Below are positions 22,363 through 33,700 of a stretch of 64,000 bases of DNA, piece after piece. The stretch is taken from NCBI GenBank assembly GCA_947034885.2, contig OX344752.2:8060001-8124000 (forward strand), in the 5' to 3' direction. How positions within the stretch are numbered: position 1 is the first letter of the stretch; each line of letters begins with the position of its first letter. A program made the translations under genes and the position numbers. This DNA is from Thuidium tamariscinum (lineage: Eukaryota > Streptophyta > Bryopsida > Hypnales > Thuidiaceae). The notes under the pieces are model-generated. The model made no database searches. It was not told where the DNA came from and saw only the letters and a list, made by a program, of their open reading frames with translations.

Positions 22363-24700
22363 CTGCGAATGTAGCGAGAGTGAGAGATCGAGAATCCATC
22401 GATCTGATCACTGAAATTCATCTTGCATTACGCTGACCAATGTAGGAATCATATATGAAAAACTGCTCTAAATATGGCTAAATCAAATTCACAAATCTAT
22501 TGCTGAAGATTTTGTGAACTGTCCAGACAAGTGAACCCATAGATGAGAGTAGCTTTAGCTTGAAAATTTGCGTTAATTAGTAACATTAATACCGTACCTG
22601 GTGGTCAAGTCACACATCATGGGGCTGAGTGTTCAATACGATCTGACTGTGTGTACTTACAATTATAGAGAGAACCTATAATTAATTGGTCGTTGAAAAC
22701 GGAAATTGTTTGTTGGTACACTGGCAAATATTCGAATGACTTGGTCCCAATGCATTCAATTTGGGGAATGTGAAGCAGCAATTTCAAATGCCGAGTGGGT
22801 TTAGTAAGTACGTACTCTGTAAGACCAGCCATACTTTTTAGCGTAAGAGATGGCGTCTTCTCTGCTGTCGAAGTCCAAACCAGGTTCTCCGACTCCCAAA
22901 TATGCATCACCTGTGAGTGACCAGCCCTGTAATGGGTTCTCCCACCTGCAGGAAGTTGTTAATTACCACCATTTCAAATTTAAGAATCTTGACAAGGACC
23001 ACCATAAGTTGAAGGTTTAGCAAAAGAGCACCACCGGGCGATGTAAGAGTCTCTCAATTTCCCAGATTCAATGCTCAATCAACAAGGTACCTAACTACCT
23101 ACCATCCGTTATGGTCAGTGTTTTGCATTGTGAATTCAAACTAGAGCGAGGAAGCCTGTTGCAATGCAATGCAACAGCAGCAAAAAGGTTTCGTCAAGTT
23201 TCCATTGAGAAAAGATTTGAATACATGTAATCAGGGTTTAGCCAGAACGAATTCATGAAAAACTGTGCGGATGAAATCGTGACAAACAAAGTTTGCATTT
23301 AATCTAAGAGATTGTCGATGACTAAGATTTTCAGTAGCAGATAGTTATGGTTGCCAATGACTGGCTGAGAGTGTTAAATAGTCCTCTGGGTTTCTAAATC
23401 TTCGATTTATGGTGGTCCTAATCATAGGACCACGGACCACCATAAGTTGAAATATTTGGTCTCTGAAACGTGTTATTTCGGTGTAAGATGAAAATTAATC
23501 CAACCTCTGACCTGTCAGCATTGTCAAAGCCGATCTTCCACTGGCCATCCATGGCCATCATGGATCCCGAATTGGGGGGATATATGATCACCTGCCACAG
23601 TCCATCGTACAATTAGTTCTTTACCTTCGGGAAGAATTGAAGGCATTTGAAGAGCGCAATGTTTGAAAACAATTCTCCTACATGAGAACTATAAGCGGAT
23701 TGATTTTCAGTTGAGCATGGTATAACTCTTAAACTTAAAATCGGCCAATTAGAAGAAATATTTCCCAGACATTTGAACCCAATTTTAATCTTGATTCCTT
23801 GTATTCACAGTCGTACAACTTTAGGAGAACTTTAATATTGTAAGGTGACAGATGAACACCATGACCCAAAATTCCTTGCTGACAATGCACGAACTCTTGA
23901 AATTTTGATCCTCAAATGGTAAGATGAAAGAGGTTTGAGTATAGTACGTAGAATGAAAACTCAATTGCGTTCCCCAACGAGTAAGATTAAAGAGGTTTCA
24001 GTGCAGAGTAGTGAAAATTTCTCAATTGTGTTTTCAATTGCAAAGAATAAAGAGGTATGAAAGTGTAGAATGAAATCGCAATTGGTAAGTGACGAACCAT
24101 GAGAATTGACTGTGAAATGATGAAAACTCACGCAATTGTCTTTCTCAATCGGTCAGACGAAAGAGGTTTGAGTGCAGAAATCATGAAAACTCATACAATT
24201 GTGTAAGTTTGACTCCAGAATTTAAACCGAAAACTGAAAAACGGCTGAATTGGAAGAATTCGAGCGCTCACCTTCCTTTGCAGCTGGCTCCCCAGAGCAG
24301 GCACCTTTCTCTGCACATGAGGCAGGTGCGGGCTCCTGATTTCCGGGGCCTGGTATGGCACCAGCTGATTCAGAGCCTCGGGCACCTTCCGTGGAGCGTA
24401 AGGCAAATGCTTGCTGTACTCGGTCACGGTGAACTCATCGTCCTCGTCTCCCAAAGTGGAAGGACGACAACACAAAGGAAACTTGAACACGCCCTTCACC
24501 AGTCTCCTGGCGATGGCTCTCGTCCTCCGCCGGGACCGCGCCTTCTTCTCCTCCGCTCGCTCATCCAAGGCCAGAGAACTTGGGTCCCGCAAGTTAGGGT
24601 CCCGCACATGGGTGTTGCCCTTGTTGCAATTGTTCGTCACTGCAATGCCAAGAAATGTGTACTCGATTTCATTGCAAATGGGCTCCACTATCACCGACAT
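22273..24700 (-). CDS. NDUFS4-like (complex I 18-kDa subunit domain) protein
   Basis: On the minus strand the exons are 24700-24272, 23591-23512, 22945-22816 and, probably, 22362-22273, all GT-AG and in phase, for 242 residues. If the last intron is retained, the frame instead ends at TAA 22803-22801 (217 residues). Exons 2-3 encode the ETC complex I NDUFS4 fold: VIIYPPNSGSM, GQWKIGFDNADR, WENPLQGWSLTGDAYLGVGE, LDFDSREDAISYAKKYGW. NDUFS4 is an accessory subunit of mitochondrial NADH dehydrogenase. This protein departs from the usual plant form: the first 143 residues are long and begin MSVIVEPICNEIEY, acidic rather than a typical presequence, with a later basic stretch (KKARSRRRTRAIARR). The familiar C-terminal NFKWKG motif was not found. 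It may be a diverged paralogue or have a missing upstream exon. The domain call is firm; the role and location are not. Confidence 0.8.
23917..24205. repeat. Intronic minisatellite, unit about 62 bp
   Basis: Four to five diverged units lie in intron 1 of the NDUFS4-like gene. Landmarks that recur are a GGTAAGATGAAAGAGGTTTGAG-type segment (near 23920, 23983, 24045 and 24152), a GTGCAGA/GTGTAGA word and a GAAAACTCA.CAATTGTGT segment. Confidence 0.65.
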
Positions 24701-25270
24701 TGTGATCCCGAGGGGACTGGGATCGAATGGAAATGCAGGGATCGATGAGATCGATCGATCGAGCTACAGAATCAACATTCGGGGAGTCGATTCAAGGGAG
24801 GACAGGCCCGCTTCTATAACGAGGTGATCGAACAAACACAACCAACAACAATCGAAAGCAAACAACAAAGCAAAGTACAAATCGAACAAAAAGCACACTA
24901 CAATCAAGCAACAAAAGCAAGCAGCAACTGAAAGCAAACGACAAATCGAACTACAAATTAAACTAATCAAACAAGAAAGCAAACCAAGCTAACAAGAAAG
25001 CAAACTACGAACTAATTAAGCAAGCTATCCAAGTAATCAACACCCAATTCTATATTCCTTTTTTTTCCCCTCTAGGTTTTGGGTTTGAAATTGAGTCTTT
25101 GAATGGGGGTTCGTAGATGGGTTTTATAACTGATTGAGCTTGTTTCAAGTGTTGGAGAAGATCGATTCGGACTGAATTTTTTTTGGTCTTTTCTTCGGGA
25201 GGGGTGGGAGGCTCATAGGGAGCATGTGAGTTGGGTTGCCATGGAATGCATGATTGTGAGCTCAAGCGTG
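24701..25270 (-). promoter_or_regulatory. Upstream region of the NDUFS4-like gene with a CAAAC-type low-complexity tract
   Basis: Directly upstream of ATG 24700 on the minus strand, 24830-25020 is built almost entirely from AAGCAAAC, CAACAA and AATCGAAC words on the plus strand, so the transcript strand would carry TTTGCTT/TTGTTG words. It is probably leader and proximal promoter. No TATA box could be placed with confidence. Confidence 0.45.
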
Positions 25271-27970
25271 AGGAGGATACGTAGAGAATAATCTTGTGAT
25301 TAGCGGCCCACGAATTCGTGGTTCTCAGTTGGTAGTAGTGGAGCGTTGAAACACGTCTTGCTTACTTGAGGTTTCATTTTAATTTATGGAGTGGCCAGGG
25401 GACGTTCTTAGAATTCGTTGACCTTGTGGAATGGCTGACGGATAGGTGAGTCACCTCATTTGGCTTCGAGACGCAGGAATCAAGCCTCTGGAAATGATTT
25501 TGAAATGAAATTGATTGTATCGTGATTCAGAATTTCAGATATCAGGGGCAAACGGAGTCAACGCAACGGCCAGGTACTACACAGAGTTGTCCTACAGTAC
25601 GTGAAGGTCTGATTCTGCTGCGGAGTTCCGAAATTGAATTTCCACGTCAGATTCTCAGGGTCCACGTCACTTCACACCATTCACAAGATGACACGTGTCA
25701 TTTCCCCCAAATAACTTAATTTCGGTCAAATTTGACTTTTGCATAGGGTACAGTAGAACCGCCTGTAACCGATCAGTACCCCATCTCCAACTTGTAGACT
25801 TCATTTATTTCCAGTAATGCTGGAACACATTTCCAACCAAAGCTTGGAATGTGTGTTTCCTTCTTTATCAAGGTTGGGACTAATAAGTTCATAACACATG
25901 TCCCAAAGTTAGTGAACAAGTAAGAAAGAAGTAATGAACAAGAATGGAGTTCTTCTATGGTTGTAATTGAAAGAGTCCATAGATTGGCTATAGGTTTGCA
26001 CTACTTTTGGCCTTTCAAAATCCATAGTAATTTTAGTTCATGTGATAAAATTACCAAACTCAGCTTGCAATCCTTGTCATTCTTATCTTTGCACCTCTAA
26101 AAATATTTGTTTTACCTTCTACTACACCAGATCCTGTCTCCAATATCTTAAATGATCGGTTACTTTAAGGTGGTTCTACTTTATGGCATTCGCCATCTCA
26201 AACAATGGTTTGTTTTGTTTTTCCATACACAAATGAAACAAAATATCATTGCAGAGATAAAAATGATGAAGCCTACCAACCACAAGTGCCTTGGTAGAAA
26301 GAAACAAGGACTATGGTTTTTGAATCCAAGTTTCTAAATCCTAATTACAACTACATTGATTTCACAATGCAATGCACTTCAAGGGCAGTGTTCACTTGGA
26401 GGGGTTTTACTAGTTGGAAGGTTGAATGGGGGCCTCATTTTTTTCATTTTTCAATTACTTTTTAAAAATTTGCTTGCATGTCATTGATTCAATGTTTGCT
26501 TTATTTAATTTTCTCACTATCCACTATTTGTAAACTAATATTGTTATTTATCTTGAACAGAGCTTTGCAATCACATCACTGCTTTTTTGGGGGGAAATAA
26601 AACAATACAATAATATTTGAGCTTCTATTCTTTTATTTGGGTGGTGTGAAATGGATAAAATATTGTCATACACACTAATAGGGATAAGTTAGTGTAGTAT
26701 GTATCAAAGAGTCATAGTGAGCTCTTTATTTTAGACAAGAAAGAGAAGTATTTCTAGAATAAGTGTTAGGCACCCTATAGTAAACTACATGACTTATTGA
26801 CTATACTACAAGATAGTTACAAGAAACTATGTACTATTTGTACTATTTTTTCCTTGTAGAACTTCAACAAGGGATGAGTTTTAATACAACCTTTCCATAA
26901 TTTAAGATTCATAAGAAAGGTGTATAGGAATTTACTTTACCAACATCTTTTGTAATTCTTTTTTATAGTTTTCAAAACAATTTGTTGTTTGTGAATTCTT
27001 TTCTATCTAATATCTATTCTTGCAATTTTTGCAATTTTAGTGCTCTTTTGAATTGAAGTTTAGAATGAGAACTTGAAGTTTTTGGAAAGATAGTCCTCTA
27101 TTACATTTACATCATATAGTAAATAATAATTATTTGAAATCCATATCTTGGATTTAGATGGAGGTAGAGTGATTAGTCATTGCAATAGGAATTCTCGCCT
27201 TTTGAATGCAAATTCATCACAGGTTGTGAATTTTTTAAACATTCATATTGTGACCATGTTAGAAAATATTGTGATTGCTTTAGGAGAGTAACATGACCAT
27301 TATAGATATACTTTTGTTGGTTTTGGTGTATTTTAGAGATTCTTTTGAGTGAATTAGAAAACAAAATTCAAAAATTCATAACAAATTCATAATTTGTCAA
27401 AAAAATAATATTTCAAATGCTCTCCTCATTTTTCACATTCCTGTTTAAGTAAAAATTCAAAAGTTCAACAATGCCAATAGGACAAACTCATCATTATGTG
27501 TGGTAGATTACATTTCCTTCAATTTTATTAATTGAGAAGGTGGAGTGTGTACACAAAATATGGATAGAGGATGCTTTCATTGCGTATTAACCCTCCAAAG
27601 ACATCACAAACACTAAATGTTTGATGGATGAAAGAAGATCCTTCTATATAATGTAGGATAAAAATGTAGTTGTTCATCTTTAAAATTTTGTATAAAATGG
27701 GGAGGTCTTATATAATAGTTTGACATCCAATGAGTGCTTTAAGTGTTTCTTAAGTATATGATTTGCACTTTGACATAATACTCAAAAGGGTCATTGCAAG
27801 AAACAACGGCCATTTTGCATAGCGTTTTCCAAAACTAGTTTTGGAAAACACTATAACTTTAAAATGTTGAACCCAATGCAAAAAACAAAAAATCTATTTC
27901 TAAATGTCTTGATTGTAATTCTATCCATTATTTTTCAAAAACATTTTTAAATCATTTTACATTTAAAATT
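25271..27970. other. Spacer without recognised genes
   Basis: From 25271 to about 25800 the composition is intermediate, with a CACGTCAG...CCACGTCAC pair near 25643-25670. It becomes AT-rich beyond that. A reverse copy of the family-G module lies at about 27625-27740. No coding or RNA gene was recognised. Confidence 0.4.
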
Positions 27971-28058
27971 CATTTGTAAGGACTTGATGGTGATGAGATT
28001 TGACCCAAATTTTAAAATCATTATATATATATATATATAATATATATATATATAATAT

Positions 28059-28090
<32 letters not shown>

Positions 28091-28332
28091 ATTTTATGAT
28101 ATAATTATAAAATGATTTTAAAATATAAAATGATTTGACCCTATTTTTGTTTGTTTACTATAAATTAAAACCTTAGGATACCCATTTCCTATTCAAACTT
28201 CTATGTCCAAGCATATGTCACAAAAAAGTACATTCTTTGATGTTTTAATTTGCAAAACATAGGAATTTTTTTTTCAAATAAACTAAAAATTGTCCATTTG
28301 TGAGGACTTAATGGTGATGAGATTTGACCAAA
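27971..28332. repeat. Direct repeat pair flanking an (AT)n microsatellite
   Basis: A segment of about 39 bp with GGACTTGATGGTGATGAG followed by ATTTGACC at 27971-28009 recurs at 28294-28332. Between them, 28020-28091 is an almost pure TA/AT microsatellite broken by periodic AAT steps every 20 bp or so. The same GGTGATGAGATTTGACC words occur, inverted, in the foldback at 35680-36702. Confidence 0.6.
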
Positions 28333-30593
28333 AAAATTAGGACAAAGCCATTTCTATTGTTTAGAAGCATATGCGCAAAGGAGGCTTACTTGCATGAATA
28401 TGGAGGATATAGAATAATGTATTTTTCTATGCCCTTTGATAAAACGTGTCTACATACTATAGGAATATACTACAAAAAATTCAGCTAAAAATAATTAATT
28501 TAAACCACTTTTTGTCATAATTGGAGTTTTGGACCTCCGGGAGACTATTTTAGGGTCATTCCCTTTAAACTATTCCCATTGCTACAAACTAGCCTTTGCT
28601 AGTTTGAATTTTCAAATTTTAAAGAAAATTTTAAAAAAAACTTTCAAAATGTATTAAAAAGAAAAAAATTCTTGATTTTAATTTTAATTTTTTGAAAATT
28701 CATTTAAAAAATATTTAATAATTAATTCAAATAAATAATTAATTGATATTATCTAATGTGGTAGTCGCATGCCCATATTAGCCTACTGATGTGGCAAAGT
28801 TCACAACATTCCCATAGAGTTCTCAATGGAAACTTGTAGTCTTCTGAAAGTCCAAATGCCCTTTTATGAGTCATGAATCATAAATCAAAGAATGTGACAT
28901 ATTAACAAAATTGACTTTTAAATATAAAATTGTTTTTAAAAAAAATTGAAAAAGAAGGGACACAATCAAGATAACTAGAAATTATTTTTTTGTTTTTTTA
29001 TTAGATTTACTATTCAAAAGTTGTAGAAGATGACAAGAGAGGCACTCTCATTGTGATGGAAAAATGGCCAATGTTTTGTGCAATGACTCCAAAAGCAAAT
29101 TTCCATAGTAATGAGCACCTCATTTTGAGGTTAATATCATTAACCCGTAAACACTTGGTTGGTGATTATGGAAATCATCTATTTTGGTATTAGAGGACAT
29201 CATTAACTTTAAAAAAAACAAAAGTGCTCATTGGAGGTCAAACAACTGTGCATGATCTCCCTTTTTTGAACAAAATTCCAAGGATGAACAATTGCATTTC
29301 TATCCTATATACAAAGATTCTTTGTTATTCATCAATTGAAAAATGACCACAACATTGTTTAAAAAATAACCCTAGAAAGACGGACTAGTCTCTGTGGAAA
29401 TTATTCTTTTTGCAATAGTGCAAATCATCTACTTAAAAAAATTCAAAAGTATTCATTGGAAACCAAACTACTATTCACGACTTCCTACTTTTTGTACAAA
29501 ATTCCAAGGATGAACAATTACACTTCTGTCCTATATACAATAATTTTTTGTCATCCATTGGTCACTTAGTGTTTGCAGTAGTATTACATGGTTAAATACC
29601 ATTACTTAAGCTTGCCATTGATCTTTAAGTGGGTATCTTTTAATAGATATTTTGAATTAAAAGTTGTGCTTACCACTTAGAATATTCTTCACCTAGTCTA
29701 TTTTGCGCAGCTCTATGTACAAGAATTAAGGTAGAAGTACCTATAATAGATAAATTAAGCATTTCAACATGTAAGATGTGGGAAATTTACTATGAAATTG
29801 AGCTTTTGTGTATGCAAACACAAAGATGAAGAACAATGTAAAAAAAAGAATTTTTTTCCCTCATAAATGAACATTTTATTTAGTATAAATGCAAATTTTT
29901 CATCAGAAGCCATTCTAGTTTGATAGACTTGCCTATTATAGTTAGCTTTGGCACTTCTCCTTAAGCAAGAATGGATTAGAGATGATTGGCCAAAAAAGTA
30001 TACACGGAAAATCTTTTTCAATAAATAGTGCATCCAAATGTTGTCCACAATAGGTTAGCCTCTGAAGCTATTAAAGGAGGGTTGTCCAAAATAGGTACTT
30101 CTACTTTAGTCTCTTTTGGAGCATGATAAAGTGCAAATCCGATGCACATGTCTTGGTGCACTAAAAACTCTTTTGGCCAAATATTCTTGAGAAGTTAACT
30201 TCATTTTGGCACTAGCAATGATCCGAGGGTGATGTAGTCCTATAGTTGTCATCCAAGCCTTAAATTTTTTTTTCCACTTATTGCTCATTTTTAGGGTAAT
30301 TATGGTTGAAAAAACAACTAAAAAGAATGTTTGTAGATAGATTGAGGGAATTCCCTATATCCATAGGAAATTAGTTGGAATTGTCTAGGAGTCCTCTAAG
30401 AACTCCTCAGGATTAGATTTTAAGGTTTATGTTAGTGTTAGATTATGGTTTAGTGGTCTAAAAGGATTTTGACGCCATTGGCATTCCAAGAACAAATTAG
30501 CGCAAAAGCACTAAGTATACGCATTTGTCGGAATTCTCTCACAAACAAACCTGGATTTTGATCATGATAGAGAGACTTTGATAGAACAATGGG
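28333..30593. repeat. AT-rich spacer with two tandem family-G modules
   Basis: The modules at 29170-29335 and 29411-29560 are diverged direct copies. Both carry AAATCATCTA, CATTGGA..(T/C)CAAAC.ACT and CAAAATTCCAAGGATGAACA, followed by TCCTATATACAA. No intact frame is present. The remainder is unassigned AT-rich sequence. Confidence 0.5.
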
Positions 30594-30601
30594 ATTCTAT
30601 A

Positions 30602-30730
30602 CAGGGCTTTTTTTTGGACCAGTGCCCCCCCCTGCTGGCCTCACTACAATGGCCAGATTTTGGAGGGACTAACCAGTAGTGGTCAGAATTCTGACAATCT
30701 GGCGAAATTTCGCCAGAAAAAAAAGCCCTG
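30602..30730. mobile_element. hAT-type MITE, 129 bp, with perfect 8-bp target duplication
   Basis: The terminal inverted repeats are CAGGGCTTTTTTTT at 30602-30615 and its complement at 30717-30730. The flanks are ATTCTATA at 30594-30601 and ATTCTATA at 30731-30738, a perfect 8-bp direct repeat as expected for hAT insertion. The interior is GC-richer than the surroundings (a C-run near 30625, GGCGAAATTTCGCC near 30701) and non-coding. This is the cleanest transposon insertion in the window. Confidence 0.9.
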
Positions 30731-30738
30731 ATTCTATA

Positions 30739-33700
30739 CAAAGAGATTCCCTGGATACATTCCAGTTACGGAATTAGAAGGAATTGGACATACATACACA
30801 CATGCAAGGAGGATGTCGCGAACAAAGACAAATTGTAATCAGGGACCAAGGATAGGAATTTCTAGCCCTAAAAACATGCTTGAAGCATAGCAACCAAGTC
30901 AGATCGTGAAGATTCCCTACCACGGAAATGATTCCTCCTCCTCGAAGGAATTAATTATGTTATAGTCCAATTTCTACTTTATTTAGAAAGTGTGAGTTTT
31001 TAGTGAAAATTTGCACTTGGCTTAGGAGGATTCCTAAAAGTTCCCTTAAAAGTTTCATAATTTTCTGAATTGCAAAAATGACTCCATAGGAAGTCAACCA
31101 CCTTTACCAGCAATTGAAAATTCATATAAAATTTCATAGCAATGGTAAAATCTCACTAAAAATTAGGATAGTGTGTTTTAGCATAAATAATTTCTTTGAT
31201 AAATTTCAAGACATTTTGACATCAACAAGTACCAGAACCGATAATGGCGACAACTTTTCATGGTTTTACCAAATTCTTTGCGAGTTGACCGGTGTACGGG
31301 GAGCGATACGGTGTCCGATTTGAATCAATTTAGACTCTTTTCTAACATTCTTGGACCTTCCCGACAATCCTAGCTAGTCAAAACTTTTGGGAAAAATCAA
31401 TTCCAAAAGATAGATTTTCTACCCTTTTCACTAGATTGTAATTGTTAGCTTTCGAGCGCAATTAGGCTCCAAGAGTAAGAGGTAAAGGTTCCCTTATGCT
31501 AATTGGGGTCTTCTAAAGCTAATGGCACTATCCATTTGGCGATCGGACCATTTCTCCAAAAGTTAGAGTGGTCACAATAGTAGAGTAGATTTTCAAACTT
31601 TATTTTGGGTTTTTCCTAGGTAGTTTAGAACGTAACTTGAGGCCTTGAAAAAGTTTAAAAGGCCTCCCCCTCCTCTCATTTCACATTCCTTATACTCTTT
31701 TCAAACATCCTTTCATTATTGATATTGTATTTTATATTCCATGTGGCTACATTGCGAAGTTTCTGGTACTATCCAAAATTCTTGTTTTTCCTTGATACAC
31801 TTTGAAACTCATTACATTCTTGAACTCTCTTATTGTGAGCCCTTCCAAAGAACATTGGGGTACCTCTAGAGCGCTTAACCATTATACTTGTATTTTGTTT
31901 TGAAGTCCTGTCATCAAAATTATTTGATTTAAGTCTTTTGATAAGGGATTCACAGCTTGGATTAACTTATTGAAAATCCCTCTAAGCTTAAGCATTTGAT
32001 TGAGGTCCTTGTTTGCATTTTGGAAGTTTGGATAGGATCCAAAATTCCTTTTAGTCTTTGAGTAAGCGAAACTCTAGAAAAATTATCCTAGAATTTGAAG
32101 CTAACCCCTCTAATACGGCGAAGCTATTGCCAAAATTCTAAGATCTTTATTTTTTCCATCAATTTACTTTCAAAACTTGGACCTAACCCCCCGAATGGCG
32201 AAGCTTTGAACTTACTCACATTGATTATCCGGTTTTGTTTTCCATAAGAAGATCCTAAGGAAGATCCAAAAGGTTTAGTTTGCAACCTATAGCTAAGTAA
32301 CTACTAGATTGTATTAAAATTTTGGTTAAGGCAACCAGTTGGCAGACCAACCAATAGCTCAACCGCTAGTATTGTCCCTGATAGCGGAAGACTCACCCAT
32401 CGGTGTCAGGTTCAAAAGCCTTGCCTTGGAAAATTGTGGGGAATCTAGCTGCAACTAAGTTTGGTTGGAAAAATGAAGGACCCTCATCACCACATAATTA
32501 TAAGCCCTCCAAAAGTTCAACCCTCACTATTTATGACAATCTTGCCTCTCCCACTTCTTCAAGCATAGCCTTTTGCATTAAAACTTCAAATAGTGCGAGT
32601 AATAAGGTTTTGAAGTCAAAAAAATAAAATGAACCTTAAGAATTTTTATTGAAAAACTCTCCCTATACAATGTGCAATAATCATCCCAAAGTCCCGGTTT
32701 TCTCAAGTATACCAAAGGAAGGAAGAAGGAGTTCCACCCTATCTACCACCTAGTTAAGTGGAGTTTGACCTCTAAAAAGTCACAAGAGCTTGAGTTCATC
32801 TATTAGACTTCTCTTCTCTCCTATAACTCTATATTTATCTCCTACATAGACTTCTAGTCCTTTCTTAAAACCCTAAATGAAAGGTAAAACAAACTTCACC
32901 TTTCTTTTAAACAACTTTAAACTAAAACTAAAACCCTAAAATGACTTCAAATATTTAAAAATCAAATTAATGCTAATAGTTGTTTAATAGAGGTATAAAA
33001 GGTAGAGTCCACTCTATATGGATGGATTAGACTCTCTAAAAAACCCTCTACTTTAACAATAAACATAAAGTTCTACATAGTGAACAAGTTTACAACATGA
33101 CACCGGTCACCAGTACCACCTGTAGGTTGGCACCAGTGCTAGCAGGAGTAGCAGCCCAGCTTGACAACCGATACGGCAATACATGAGGTCAATTCGGTGG
33201 AAACCTTGACTGATCACATGTTAACCAAGTCACATACTAGACTCATTACACATCCCACATCATACTGATTGAGAAACTGGGAGGATACCCTGCGGGGCCC
33301 CAACTACATTTTAAATTGAAAATCTAACTATCTGGCTTGAGATCTTTTTAGAGAAATTTAGTTTTGGAGTATGAGTTATAAATTTTAAAAATTTAGTATT
33401 TAATTTTCAACATCAAAATAGCCAGAGGAACCTTGAAGGCCTACTTGAAGGAAGAAAGGTTGGAAAAATTTCCCAAGAAACCATTCCAAGTCTTTTTTCT
33501 AATAGAAGTTTCAAGTCTGGAGAGTGAGAGGGGTGAGGAAGGGGCCATAACTCAAGTCTGATCTAGTCAACCCAATTTCACCACAAGTTCCCCAGCTAAT
33601 CCAGATCAAGGCACACCTTGCTTCACAGAAGCTGAGGCTTATGGGGATAGGCCATAAGCAAGGTTACTCAAAAGTCAACATAGAAGGTGGGGTGCTCTAG

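Noticed and set aside
24209..24748. 179-residue open frame on the plus strand
   Set aside because: It is antisense to exon 1 of the NDUFS4-like gene, which has phase-consistent splicing to recognisable domain exons. The plus frame has no domain.
28020..28091. CRISPR-like or origin-like repeat
   Set aside because: It is an AT microsatellite with a 20-bp irregularity, not spaced unique sequences, and the window is a plant nuclear genome.
32340..32430. tRNA-like or SINE head (TAGCTCAACCGC and GGTTCAAAAGCC)
   Set aside because: Box B is imperfect and no cloverleaf, tail or target duplication was found; evidence is too weak for a feature.
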